Source: Erythroxylum novogranatense (taxonomy: Eukaryota > Streptophyta > Magnoliopsida > Malpighiales > Erythroxylaceae). From it: 64,000 nucleotides of DNA. The notes under the pieces are model-generated. The model did no database searches, was not told the DNA's origin, and saw only the letters and a list, made by a program, of their open reading frames with translations. The translations under genes and the position numbers were made by a program. The stretch is from NCBI GenBank assembly GCA_029891385.1, contig CM057231.1, positions 65,269,103 through 65,333,102 of the forward strand, read 5' to 3'. Positions 36,456 through 47,329 of this stretch are shown here, one piece after another (the first letter of the stretch is position 1; each line of letters begins with the position of its first letter).

Positions 36456-36981
36456 ATTGTCACGGTCCATGTAACCCGATAATGACAGAATTTTGAATTT
36501 TGGTCTTCACGAAAGTTGTAGCCCTAGATGTCTATTTTCTAACCGTTCAAGAACGAAGTCATTCCGACATCTATAGTGCAAGTTATAGCATTTGCGCCAA
36601 AAGATGTTCAATTTGATTTTGGGAGTGAGCATAGTCTATTATTTTGGGCATAAAACACTCATTCGACCTCCAATTGAGGTGAGGTTTGAACCATTGGATT
36701 TATAAGACATATATCTTTTACTCCATAAAATTTGGTATCATTTGGAGTTAATTGAGGTGGTTTGCATTAAAGCAAGTGAGAGGTCAGTTAAGAGAGCATG
36801 CTTCGGGTATGAACTCTTTTTGGTTTTTGGTGTGTATCTTGAGTTATATAACATCCGATTGAAGCGATTCTTGTCTTAAACAAAACAAGAGTCATAAGGT
36901 TATGATTTACAAGAGAAATCAATTTGAAATTAGGGTTAAATGAAATGAACACTACAAGGCAAGATGATCAAGCGTCATGTT

Positions 36982-38415
36982 TTACGGTTCAAGAGTTGGA
37001 CTCCGGTAACGGGATCTAACAGTTGGGGTCCGGTCTCCGGGTCGGGGCCCGACACCTGGTGCTGGATTTTTTGTTGTGTCTTCTAAGTTCTTTGAAGGAC
37101 CTTCACTCTCCATGTCATCTTCCTTATAGGGTTGGGAACTATCATGAAACTTGACATGGATGGTGTCCTCAACTGTCTTTGAAATAAGATTGTACACCCG
37201 GAATGCCTTAGACGATGATAAGTAGCCTAGAAAGATTCCTGGATAGCTCTTTGAATCGAATTTATCCAACAGCTCCTTTGTATTTAGAATAGAGCACTTG
37301 CACCCGAATGGATGAAAGTAAGATATGTTTGGTCTTCTTCCATTCCATAACTCATAAGGAGTCTTTTTCAACATGGGTCGCAATAGAATTCTATTCTGAA
37401 TATAGCATGCTGTATTCACCGCTTCTGCCCAGAAGTACTTAGGAAGATTCATCTCACAAAGCATAGTCCTAGCCATTTCTTGAATCGTCCTGTTCTTCCT
37501 TTCAACAACTCCATTCTGTTGTGGAGTCCTGGGAGCAGAAAAATTGTGGAAAATTCCATTCTCCTCACAAAATAATCTAAACTTCTCGTTCTCAAACTCT
37601 CCACCATGGTCACTCCTGATACTAGCTATAGACATTCCTTTTTCAATCTGTAACTTTCTGGATAAGGTCCTAAAACACTTAAAAGATTCATCTTTGTGTG
37701 ATAAAAACAGTATCCAACAAAATCGAGTAAAGTCATCAATAATAACAAGTCCATATTTCTTTCTTCCAAGACTTATTGTCTTTGTTGGACCAAATAAATC
37801 CATATGTAATAGCTCTAAAGGTTTAGATGATGTTACAAAATTTTTAGAAGAAAAAGAAGTTTTAACTTGTTTTCCTTTTAAACAATTTTCACAGAAAAAC
37901 TCTTTGTCAAAATTCATTTTTGGTAATCCTCTTACCAAATCAAATTTTGCCAACTTTGAAATGTGTTTAAAAGAGACATGACCTAGCCTTTTATGCCATA
38001 CTAGTCTTTCTTCTTCAGAAGATAGAAAACATGAAACATTTTGACTTTGAAAATCTTCTAAATTAATTTTGTAAAGATTATTTCTTCTCTTGGCAAAGAA
38101 AAGTATAGACCCATCTTTGTTTCTGACTTCACAAAGATTTTGATTGAATGTGACTATGAAACCAGAATCACACAATTGACTGAAGCTGATCAAATTATGT
38201 TTCAGACCATCAACAAACAATACATTATTTATACATGCAAAGGAATCTTTACCTATTTTGCCGATTCCAATAATCTTGCCCTGCTGGTTGTCTCCGAAAG
38301 TTACTGATCCTCCCTTCTTATATTGAAGATCTAGGAACATAGACCTTCTTCTAGTCATATGTCGTGAGCATCCACTGTCTAAATACCAATGGTGCTTGCC
38401 GTATCTTCCAAGGAA
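36982..38415 (-). pseudogene. SIRE protease end and integrase
   Basis: Integrase frame is open from about 38415 to the S2 border (37055); its last 24 codons to the TAA at 36982 are S2 sequence. Starts in protease just after a 1-nt shift: HHWYLDSGCSRHMT carries the catalytic DSG. GAG-preINT finger: WHKRLGHVS and CENCLKGKQ. Integrase core: MDLFGP (first Asp, about 37795), IRSDHGGEFEN (second, about 37605) and QQNGVVERKNR (Glu, about 37505); then FWAEAVNTACYIQNR and PYELWNGRRP, FGCKC. All three catalytic residues are present. Broken by the upstream frameshift and by S2 at its 3' end. Confidence 0.9.
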
Positions 38416-38813
38416 GGATATCTGCAGGAGAAACTATTTTATTTTTTGGTACCCATATTTTCTTGGGTCCTTGAGGGTTAGTAGCATGCACATGATGAGT
38501 TCTTTGGTGTATATTACTAGTACGTTGATTAACACGAGATTTATTATAGTTTCTCTTTTGAGAGAAAGAGTTCTTATAACGATGAGACTTATTGCCTGTA
38601 AACCCTAATCCGGTTTTATCACTTGGATGTCTACATTTTCCAAGCATCTCATTCATTTTCTTTGTGCTCTCCGTGAAAGTAGCTAAATCAGCTGACATAT
38701 TTTTAATTATTAGTTTCAGCTGATTGGTCTCTTCTGATCTATCTACGACTTTCTTTTTCTCTTCTAATTGCTTCTTCAGACAAATATTTTCTCTCTCTAT
38801 TACTTCTGTATGT
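38351..38813 (-). pseudogene. SIRE gag C-terminus / protease linker, out of frame
   Basis: Follows gag after a 1-nt shift in the A-run at 38836-38842. In this frame there is a coiled-coil-like stretch (HTEVIERENICLKKQLEEKK), then MSADLATFTESTKKMNEML, CRHPSDKTGLGFTG and KKIWVPK, all typical of the SIRE linker before protease. A second 1-nt shift near 38415 throws the frame off just before the catalytic DSG. In the intact element this joins gag to pol. Confidence 0.82.
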
Positions 38814-40043
38814 CTAATGTTTTCTACATAGTTTTTTTAACAGTTTGTACTGTTTCAGAATAGCATGAGAATCTTCTAACAACTCTGAGTAGGCATCATG
38901 CAAGTTATCGTAATCAGATTTAACCTCCTCATCACTTTTTTCCTCGGCTACCAGGCAGATGTTTGCATGTTCAGATGACTCGGAACTTGTATCTGACTCT
39001 GATGAATCTAGGTCCTCCCATGTTGCCATCATGCTTTTCTTGCCTTCTCTACTCTTCTTAGGTTTCTTCTTTAGAGTAGGACATTCGAACTTGTAATGTC
39101 CAGGCTGATTGCACTCGTAGCAAATGACAAATGACTTCTCTGGTTTAGCTTCATCTTTGCCATTCTTCCTGAAGGTCTGATTTCCTTTGGACTTCTTCTT
39201 CCACATGTGTCTTATCCTTCTAGAGATGAAAGATAATTCGTCATCTTCGTCACTTGACTCTTGTTCTGATTGGCTGGAGTCATCATTCTTTGATTCTTCA
39301 ATTTTTAACGCTTTTGATGACTTCCTCCTTCTTTCAGCCTTGTGATTCTTTTGTCCGGCCTTCAGTGCTATCGAGTTGTCTCGTTTGGGCTTGTCTTCAG
39401 CATCGAGTTCAACTTCATGAATCTTCAAGGATCCAAGCAACTTGTCAAGCTTTAGCACGCTCAAATCTTTGGCTTCTTGTACCACAGTAACTTTAGGTCT
39501 CCACTTCTTCGGAAGACTTCTTAAGATCTTTCGAACATGATCTTGATTGTTGTACGTTCTTCTAAGAGCTTTCAATCCATTGACAATTGTTTGAAATCTT
39601 CCAAACATTTGATCAATAGATTCTTCATCTTTCATCCTAAAAAGCTCGTACTGGTGAACAAGAATGCTTATCTTGGATTCTTTAACTTGGCTTGTGCCTT
39701 CATGAGCAATAGACAATGTGTCCCACATCTCCTTCGCGGTGTCGCATCCGTGGACTTTGTCATACTCGCTCCTGCTTAGGGCATAGGTCAAGAAGAACTT
39801 CACTTTCGAGTTCAACTGTATCCTCGCCTTTTGGTCGGCCGTCCATCTGATTCGTGGAATAGATTTCCCATCTTCATCTACTGGTGTATAAGGTCCATTC
39901 TCTATCACGTCCCAAAGGTCGACATGAGTAGATTCTATGAATAGCCGCATCCTATCTTTCCAGTAATGATAATCTTCTCCGTTGAATGCTGGAGGTCTAG
40001 TGACTGAGGCTCCTTCTGCGATGTATATATGTGATTCCGCCAT
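38814..40043 (-). CDS. gag: SIRE gag (UBN2-type capsid with zinc knuckle)
   Basis: 409 codons from ATG at 40043 (MAESHIYIAEGASVTRPP), 44 nt after the primer site. Domains: N-terminal FNGEDYHYWKDRMRLFIE and the capsid core to about residue 210 (WDTLSIAHEGTSQVKESKI, YELFRMKDEESIDQMFGRF, LRSLPKKW). A basic/acidic linker follows (residues 225-295), then zinc knuckle CYECNQPGHYKFEC at residues 308-321, and an acidic Ser-rich tail. Ends LLKKLCRKH then TAG because the A-run at 38836-38842 has seven A, where six would keep the gag-pol frame. The capsid portion is intact and could be made if transcribed. Confidence 0.9.
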   Translation of the reverse strand: MAESHIYIAEGASVTRPPAFNGEDYHYWKDRMRLFIESTHVDLWDVIENGPYTPVDEDGKSIPRIRWTADQKARIQLNSKVKFFLTYALSRSEYDKVHGCDTAKEMWDTLSIAHEGTSQVKESKISILVHQYELFRMKDEESIDQMFGRFQTIVNGLKALRRTYNNQDHVRKILRSLPKKWRPKVTVVQEAKDLSVLKLDKLLGSLKIHEVELDAEDKPKRDNSIALKAGQKNHKAERRRKSSKALKIEESKNDDSSQSEQESSDEDDELSFISRRIRHMWKKKSKGNQTFRKNGKDEAKPEKSFVICYECNQPGHYKFECPTLKKKPKKSREGKKSMMATWEDLDSSESDTSSESSEHANICLVAEEKSDEEVKSDYDNLHDAYSELLEDSHAILKQYKLLKKLCRKH

Positions 40044-40086
40044 TATCTTTGATCCACACTTTTTTATAGTGATCCTTGGATACCTT

Positions 40087-40098
40087 GCTCTGATACCA
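40087..40098 (-). other. Primer binding site of SIRE element (initiator tRNA-Met)
   Basis: The minus strand reads TGGTATCAGAGC, two bases from the LTR end at 40101. Confidence 0.95.
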
Positions 40099-40648
40099 AT
40101 TGAAGTGAATCACACGTTAATACAATACTTAGAAAACGATATAAGAATGCACGAGAAGGGGGGGTTGAATTGTGTATTGCCCTTTTTTTTTAAATTCTTT
40201 CAAAAGACGATTTGTTAGAAATAATATTCTTTTACATAACTTCCGATAGATTCTAATTAATCAAAACTTTGAATACTTTATTTACGAATTAAGTAATGAT
40301 AACACTTGAATCTAAAAGAGAGATAGAGTCAGAGTAGTTGAAACAACGATTTATCCTGGTTCACCCCAAATCGTGGGCTACGTCCAGTCCTCAGAATTCT
40401 TTATGAGATTTCACTATCTCTTCAACTTTTACAAGTATTCTTTACGAGCCTCTTCAGGTCTCTACAATCAGTATTCTTTCACACTTAGCCTCTGTAGGCT
40501 TTCTGCACTACTTTCTCACAGAAAAGTGTTTGAAAACTTGTTACAGTAAAATAGCTCTCGGCTAATTTGCTCAGTATGTTTTTTATGATCACGTATATGT
40601 AATTCAGCCAATTTTTTAACTAACTTTTCAATCTTCGACTTCGACTTG

Positions 40649-40656
40649 TATTTATA
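40649..40656 (-). promoter_or_regulatory. TATA box of SIRE 5' LTR
   Basis: The minus strand reads GGCTATAAATACAAG, the only good TATA in the LTR and conserved in the 3' LTR (29118-29125). It leaves about 550 bp of LTR downstream for R and U5. Confidence 0.65.
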
Positions 40657-40759
40657 GCCTTCGTCTCCAACTGCTTCTTGATTCTTGTTTCTTGATTCTT
40701 GCTTCTTGAATCTTTAAAAGAAACGGTTAATCGATTGAGTTACAGAATTAACTCGAACT

Positions 40760-41095
40760 GACTCTTGCGTCTTCTTTTTGAATCCTGCGTCTGTCTTTCT
40801 TCGTCTGTATCTTTTACGTTTGTATTTCTGCGTATGCATTTTTTACGTCTGTGTTTCTGTGTCTGTATTTGCATCTGCATCTGTATTTTTTTGTTCGTTT
40901 GTATCTGCGTCTGCGTCTGTTTTTTCTCTGTAAATCGCTCGTCTGCCTCAGATTTCGCTTATGTCTCGCTCACGCCTGCTGTTTCAATTCGCGTCTTCGT
41001 CTGTTTTTATTTTGTGTCTGTGTCTGCGTCTTCATCTTATTTCTATTCGTCTGCGTCTTCGTCGCTTCGTCTGTATTGCTTCGTCTGCTTTTGTT
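40760..41095. repeat. Imperfect TCTGCGTCTG repeat tract in SIRE 5' LTR
   Basis: Counterpart of 29230-29615. Upstream of the TATA box in transcription sense, hence within U3. Repeat words GCGTCTG and TCTGCATCTG recur irregularly. Confidence 0.75.
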
Positions 41096-41161
41096 TTTCT
41101 TTTATTGTTCTCATGGTTATACATCAAAATTATATCTAAGTGAAGTTATTTTGACTTAACA

Positions 41162-43722
41162 AAAGGTAATAACCGCATATCATACACCATTTAAGTTAGG
41201 TCATGATATCCCTAATGATTATAAATCATTAATCACTAGACATGAGTTTCAACGTAACAACGAATTATGTTGAAATTCTGGAAATGGGTTTGCGATTATA
41301 CAATTCAACTAATGCATTAACATCATCTTTTCACAAAACCCAACGGGTTCATGCACAAACAACTGAACAGTAACGAAAATCTGATTATGCACACACAATA
41401 CCCAAATCAATTAACATAAAATAACAAAATCAATTTTAAAAAGAGAAAGAAACAATTAAAAAAACAAACCTCTCCTAGCAACTATTAATTGTGGGTTAAT
41501 AATTAACCCAAGCTTTCCTTTAGGTTTTGTTTAATCAAGATAATTAAACCTAACCATCAAATGAACTAGGATACAATCTCTAGATTTACTTCGGCGGTAG
41601 CATTACAAATTAGGAAAAATGTTTAATTAAGGCAATAGCCACTTACGATGCGTCATTTATCCTAGGTCATGTTATCCCTAATGATTACGAACCATTAATC
41701 GCTACACATGAATTTCAACATAACAATTACGGATTATATCGAAATTCTAGCAATGAGTTTGCAATTAAATAATTCAATTAACGCATTAAAATAATCCTTT
41801 CACAAAACTGAACTGGTTTATGCACAAATAACCGAACAATAATAAAAATCTGATTATCCATACTATAAGAGAAAGAAACAACAAAACAATAAAAAAAACT
41901 TAAATCAAGTCATCAACGTCGATGTCCCCTCCAAACCGACGTTGGGACGTCTAGCTCACCATAAATCTCTCATAAAAAAGTGCTTCAACCCCTATTCAAT
42001 ACACCTAGTTGAAACCCCTTTCGGTTCTCTTCATTGTGCCCCCCTCTTCTTTTTCACGCTACTCTCTCTTTTCCCTCACTATTCACCAATGTGACACATA
42101 AAGATGGTGGTCCATCTTCTCTATTCACGTCTCCTTTTGTTTTTACCCAACCTCTCTACACTACCCTCTTGAAATGCACTCCTCGTTTGCATTCAACTCA
42201 GACCTCTCACATCACTCTCTTACCTCTCTATTTTCTCTTTCACGTCCTTCTCCCCTGCTATAGTTTGATGTGATGATTTAATATGCAGGCTACATTACTA
42301 TTCACGTAAAAAACCCTGGCATCTATTCCCTCTTGAAATGCATTCCTCTTCTGTGCTTAATGTAGTTGTCTACATTAAATGATGACATCTTGGAGCTGTG
42401 TGTATTCTTCATGCTTCACTATTTTTTTGTCTTTTTTTCCAACTATCCATCATTATTAACTATTCTTTGCATTCTTTTCTTCTTTTAATTTTGCTCATCA
42501 TTTAATTTTCTTCTTCTTAGCCCTTGAACATAAGTAAAAATTAATCTTCAGAAATTGGCCAAAATATAGAGCTTTGACCCACTTTAACTTCTTTGCTTCC
42601 GATTTGTGCCTAAAATCACATATGTGTCAAAGTGAGTATCTTAAACAATTTCATATTGTTAATTGTTAATTTTTATGAAATAATTAAACAATCAATTAAG
42701 CACATGTCAATTTTCCCCACACTTAGCTTTTAGCCATCCTTAGGCAAAACATCCAAATTAAGCTCAAAGACCCAAAACATTTACTCAATTCCTATATTTT
42801 TCCAAGACTATATAATCATAAATAAAGATAAATGATTTTAAAAAATCATAGCAAGAAGTCAACATTTCAAGCTTTTACTCATAATCAATCAACATTCATC
42901 ATCTTCAAAAACTGAGCAATCTAATGGGAGACTCAGAAAATATGTTTAACTAAAATATATTTATATGTACACTCAACACCATTCATGATCATGACAATCC
43001 ATAACTTTGCGTATCATTTCATTTCTCCACCAATATAATTCACATGCAAAATCATGAATCAAAGGACTTTCAAGGTTGTAATGTGGGTAAAGGTAAGGTG
43101 ACATGTATTTGGGTCAAGTAGCATGAACGTCATCAAAGTTATTGAAACAAAGCAACACTCATTAAAAACTAGGTACCGTCAGCTATGAAGAATGCAACAT
43201 TTATATTTCACAACCTCATTCAGCTCTTATACACAAACCATATGAAGCATATAGCAATTTGAAGGAATCACTCATATAATTTATGCTAACAATACCTTGA
43301 AATCACAACAGTGAACCTTTCAAGACAACCTCTACCTAATATTCAACATACTCAAATAATACATTCATTACAACTCTAAGAAGATGCATTAACCATAAAC
43401 AAATTTTCAACACATATGCAATTCCTTCTTGATACATTTATTTAAACAATTTTTTTCATTCTTTTTCTTTCTCTTTCTTTTTCTCATTTTCTTTTCATTT
43501 CATTTAATTTTTTTCCTCTTTTCTTTCTTTCTTTTATATTTTCTTTTCTTTTTTATGCTTTCCTCTTTTCCCATTTCTTTCTTTTCCTTTCCTTTTTTTA
43601 TGTTAAAAGAAACTAAATTAACATGGGAATTTCAATGGTAAGATATAAAATAACATCCCAACATTATAACCAACCCTCATATAAGTACACCCCTACACTT
43701 AGAATTTTGTACATCCACAAAC
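41162..43722 (-). repeat. E LTR copy A, second part, with an internal tandem duplication
   Basis: Resumes after SIRE. The stretch 41162-41460 (with 28405-28575 before the SIRE) is repeated at 41467-41880, for example GTCATG..ATCCCTAATGATTA at about 41201 and 41675; LTR copy B has this only once (59485-59890). From 41930 to 43290 it follows copy B (59900-61060). Beyond 43292 it has sequence missing in copy B, including a pyrimidine-only-like tract (43440-43600). No gene. Ends at copia4. Confidence 0.8.
43440..43600. repeat. Low-complexity T/C tract
   Basis: Almost pure TTTC/TTTTC sequence. On E's sense strand it is a long purine tract, a possible neighbourhood of the E polypurine tract, but the exact LTR edge is not visible. 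Confidence 0.8.
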
Positions 43723-45877
43723 TGTAGGTGTAAGTCGACTTGTACCATATGTAAGTCGACTTATGCTTGCTCGGTACTGATAAGTCGCCTTGTTCACCAG
43801 TGTAAGTCGACTTATGTATGTCCAGTACTATAAGATTGTTAGAGTAGTGCCCTAAAGGCAATCCCCTTTAGCACATTTTGTTCATAGTCATGTACAGACT
43901 TTATGAATAAATAAAGCAAGACATATTTCATTTATTTGATGTTCATTTTGTTATGAATTGATGTTGATCTTTAATCAAATTAATGAAGTCCATGATATAT
44001 GACATAGCATGAAGGAAATTATGATGTGATCATACTATTGAGATTCCTATCATGTGCAATTATGTCAGTATCTAAATTATCCCTAGTCATAGGATTAACG
44101 AGACTGGACATCGTTAATCCGGATAGACTAGCACATGTCATATTCCTTGATTGGATCAAGCAGTGGATCTCAGAAACTGTAAATATTGAGATATTTAGAT
44201 TTGACATGTGGATGCTTACTAGAGGTAGTAAGTACATTGGATGACCTGCCATGAGATCATCACATGGGTATTCTATTATAATGTCAGTGATAATCTCATC
44301 ATAGCAATGGTGCAAGTATCCTTAGACTTGAGGTACTCAAGGATATCTTGGATACTGATTCTGTGCTTTGACTCCTTTCCTTGTTGCCTTCCAGAGGTCG
44401 CTCATAGGGTGGTGCTTGGGTACAGTTTGAGGTATTCAAAGGTAATTGAGTAGCCAATAAAGGATTCACCACTTCTGGAATAGCATAATAGATACCCATA
44501 GCTTCTTGTCAGGATCATTACTTGGAAGTCTCTGGCGCCGGAGCACACCCGTGTCATGAAGAGGGTCTTCATGGACATATAAAGTAATGAGTCCGGACGA
44601 GACCCGATATCACTTGGGCTAGACTCAGTCTAGTGAGAGTTGACACTTTGACCATACTCATAACCAAGTGGGGTATAGGATGGTGAAAGGACGAATTGCA
44701 CGGTAATTGTCTATGGAAAGGTTAGTGATCTGGTTCCTAATGAGCTCACGTTCATTAGTCAAACCAATTACTTTTCGGTCAATTGGGGGTCATGATGTGT
44801 TGCTAGACGCCGCTCATGACTTGCTTAGATTAAGTGTTAATCTAAGTGGCCAACATAACCGGGAACCTAATGGGTCACACGCATAAGAGTGGATCGGAAA
44901 TCTGTAAAATAGTTTTGGATAGTGATCCAATATTTGGAGAGCAATAGGATTAAATGGATCCTGATGAGATTGGGATATGTCCCGATGAGATCGCGACATC
45001 GACATTGCTGAAAAACATTTCCGGTGATTTTTCGCTTCAAGAAGGTTCTTGGCAGCGGTAGGACCGAATTCCCAAAGATGTCTGGACCACTTCAGCAACC
45101 ATAAATATATCATTAATTAATGAGATTAATTAATATATATATATGGACACATGTCATTAACCTAAAGGAGGAGATGAAGTTTGAAAAGTCAAACTTCATC
45201 ATTAATTGATTTATTAATCAATTTCTTTAGCCATCAAAGGCCACCAACGTGGCTAAGGCTTCACCAGCCTTAAGTGTCCCTTTAATTAGCTAAGGGGCAT
45301 GAGAAATATGCTTTAACACTTAAGGAAGGTGAAAGTGTCGTTGGCTAAAGATTTATGGAAGTAAAGTTTGACTTTGTCAAACTTAATGATTAACTTGTTT
45401 TTCAATGGCTTAAGGGTCTCCCACGGGAGACCCTCCACCAAGCCATTAGTTAGTCTTTTACTTATGTTAAAAGGCTAATGAGAAGTCTTAAGGGTTAAGG
45501 AAGCATGGAGGTCGTCGATGGTGAGCATGAGATTCGAAACTTGATGGTTTAAGCTTATGAAAATTGGATTTTCTAAAGGCTTTTCTCATCTCACTCATCT
45601 TCAAGCTACTTCTCCAAGGTTGAATCCTAAGCTCTCCAAGGCTAAGGTGAGATCTAGTAGTCTTTTCTTTATTCTAGCTATTCCCAGGTCAAAGGAGTTT
45701 GTCCCGGTTAGGTTTCCGACCTCTGCGTGGATACCGTTAGAGACGGTCTCCTTTGGTCGTTATGGTTTGACTGATTATACTTACACATGGATCCTGGCTT
45801 AAGGGAACTTCCCGGAACAAAAAAGTTTTGTTTTTCGCACTGTGTCCATGTGATGGACACCCTGGGATTTTCCTACA
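43723..45877 (+). repeat. 5' LTR of copia4 (2,155 bp)
   Basis: TGTAGGTG ... TTTTCCTACA, followed by the primer site. The first 100 bp are an AAGTCGACTT array. Colinear with the copia5 LTR (61421-63370) from there on (TGCCCTAAAGGCAATCC, TTGATTGGATCAAGCAGTGG). Confidence 0.92.
43729..43825. repeat. AAGTCGACTT array at the 5' end of the copia4 LTR
   Basis: AAGTCGACTT at about 43732, 43751 and 43814 and the variant AAGTCGCCTT near 43781, interspersed with GTACC/GGTACTG/AGTACT words. Perfect 10-bp palindromes containing a SalI-type GTCGAC core. Confidence 0.92.
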
Positions 45878-45878
45878 G

Positions 45879-45890
45879 TGGTATCAAAGC
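45879..45890 (+). other. Primer binding site of copia4 (initiator tRNA-Met, one mismatch)
   Basis: TGGTATCAAAGC; copia5 has the unmutated TGGTATCAGAGC at 63372. Confidence 0.88.
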
Positions 45891-47011
45891 CACTTGTGTT
45901 GTATAAACAGTTAAAATGATAACTAGGTCGGAGTTCCTTTGTGAATTGAGCTGTGTAGCATGCTGCCTATGTTAATTTCGAATTCTGTCCAGAATTAGGG
46001 TTTTCAAAATTTTCTTGCATAGACCTGCTCATGAGATGTTGCTGAATGTGTCTATAAAAGGAAAAAATTTATCAATGTCGTTTGATATGGTTTTGCTAAT
46101 TTAATTCCCTAAGTTTCGGATGCTGTCCTGTTGAACATTTCTGAAACAGGTATACTTGTAAATTCGAGAATAAATTCTAGAAAAAACATTTTTCGGATGG
46201 GTTTTCACCGACACGTCCCTAAGATGTTTATGAATGTCTCTGTGGATGGAAAAATGTTTTCAAGGTGATTTACTATTTATTTCAGAATTTATTGTATGCT
46301 GCTGGGAATGTCTGTGTTGAAAAACACAGATTCTGTTTCGGGTAGATTGCTGAGGTTTGATGAGTTTTTGTTGGAAATAAATCCTAAAACAATTCATGGA
46401 GCATGTTGTGAACATGTAATAACCTCTGTAATTTTCTCAGCATTTATTGAAATTGTTTCAATGATTATTTTGAGCAAAAGGCAGAGCTTGACAGTTTTGA
46501 GAAAGTTGCTGGGGCTGTTTTGTTTGAAATGATTGGTTGTGTATTTCTGAATTCCAATGCCTTGAATCATTTTTAATGTGATTAAAAATGTGTTATATTG
46601 ATCTGGTATGCATTCCAAAATGAGATTCTTGAAATTTGGTTACCAATAATTTTTGGATGTCGAATAGGTCACTTTAGCGTCTCGTTAGATTATTCCGTTA
46701 TCTTGGTTATTTTGGCCGTCGCAATTTTTGTGATAAGTGCCGGAGTAATCTTGATAACGTGTAGCCTACCTAAAGATACTTAGCATGATAATTTGATATT
46801 CTTAAAATTATGTGGAAATCTAGTGATTAATAGTGATTAATCGGTTTCAAGTTTTTCCTATATAGTTTGACTATATGGCATGCATGATTTGATGAAAATG
46901 TTTCATTAGCACATTAATATAAAGGTTTATATACTTGTTATATTGGTGTTGTGAATTGGGAATGCTTGGATTGAGAATTAGCCGACTAGATAGCAATTTT
47001 CCTTGTGTAAG

Positions 47012-47146
47012 TCGACTTGTTCAGTTGGATAAGTCGACTTACATGTGCAAGAGTCGCATAAGTCGACTTGTATATTGATCCAAGGCGACTTGTACGTGTG
47101 CAGCAGCATAAGTCGACTTGCATTGGATAAGTCGACTTATATCATG
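47012..47146. repeat. AAGTCGACTT array in the copia4 leader
   Basis: AAGTCGACTT recurs at about 47013, 47032, 47061, 47112 and 47132, with AGGCGACTT and GAGTCGCAT variants between. Most copies are followed by GT/AC-rich spacers such as GTATATTGAT and ACATGTGCA. Confidence 0.9.
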
Positions 47147-47329
47147 CCTTGGCGGGATGATGGATGATTTTCGGTATAAATTCAATGTGATTGATGCAAT
47201 GCCCTAAATTACTCCATATAGTCATGGTGACTATAATCCCATAGCTCGATGAGACCCGAATTGAAATCCTCCTCGTAATATGAAAACTAACGCCTTCCAT
47301 TAATATGGTAAGAACCGAGTTCTTCTAGG

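Larger units (their letters stand above)
34181..37054 (+). mobile_element. S2: solo LTR of a Tekay-like Ty3/gypsy element (2,874 bp)
   Basis: TGTTAGCCCC at the left, GGGGCCCGACA at the right, flanked by a perfect CCTGG duplication (34176-34180 and 37055-37059) inside the SIRE pol between integrase and RT. No internal domain, so intra-element LTR recombination removed the rest. It contains a TATA box, a CGGCTGCCCGATTGTGGCA block (35355-35373) shared with S1 and G1, a 71-bp tandem array and the conserved 3' block (36495-36600). The TSD identity and clean ends suggest it is younger than S1. Confidence 0.94.
28576..41161 (-). mobile_element. SIRE/Maximus-type Ty1/copia element with env-like ORF, split by solo LTR S2
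   Basis: LTRs at 28576-29679 and 40101-41161, a tRNA-Met primer site, gag, protease-integrase-RT-RNase H, then a long third ORF before the polypurine tract. The AAAAAGGGGGAGAT tract and the extra ORF are hallmarks of the SIRE lineage. Flanks are CAAGG (28571-28575) and AAAGG (41162-41166), a TSD with one difference. Without S2 it is about 9.7 kb, the usual SIRE size. LTRs differ by few substitutions over most of their length, so it is one of the younger layers. Lesions: two frameshifts and two stops in gag-pol, one stop in the third ORF, and S2. Confidence 0.92.
40101..41161 (-). repeat. 5' LTR of SIRE element (1,061 bp)
   Basis: Plus-strand borders TGAAGTGAATCACACG and GACTTAACA. Near-identical to the 3' LTR outside the GCGTCTG tract. 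Drives the element toward lower coordinates. Confidence 0.94.

Noticed and set aside
37544..37981. 145-codon plus-strand ORF
   Set aside because: Exact antisense of the SIRE integrase core; no domain of its own.
38836..38842. Programmed ribosomal frameshift at A7 between SIRE gag and pol
   Set aside because: The needed shift is +1, not -1, and six A would give a single continuous frame, so a 1-nt homopolymer expansion is simpler.
43837..43850. TGTTAGAGTAG as the start of the copia4 LTR
   Set aside because: No TSD matches there; CAAAC and TGTAGG/CCTACA inverted ends place the start at 43723.
46296..46532. 78-codon plus ORF as a leader protein of copia4
   Set aside because: Not maintained as an ORF in the copia5 leader and no recognisable motif.
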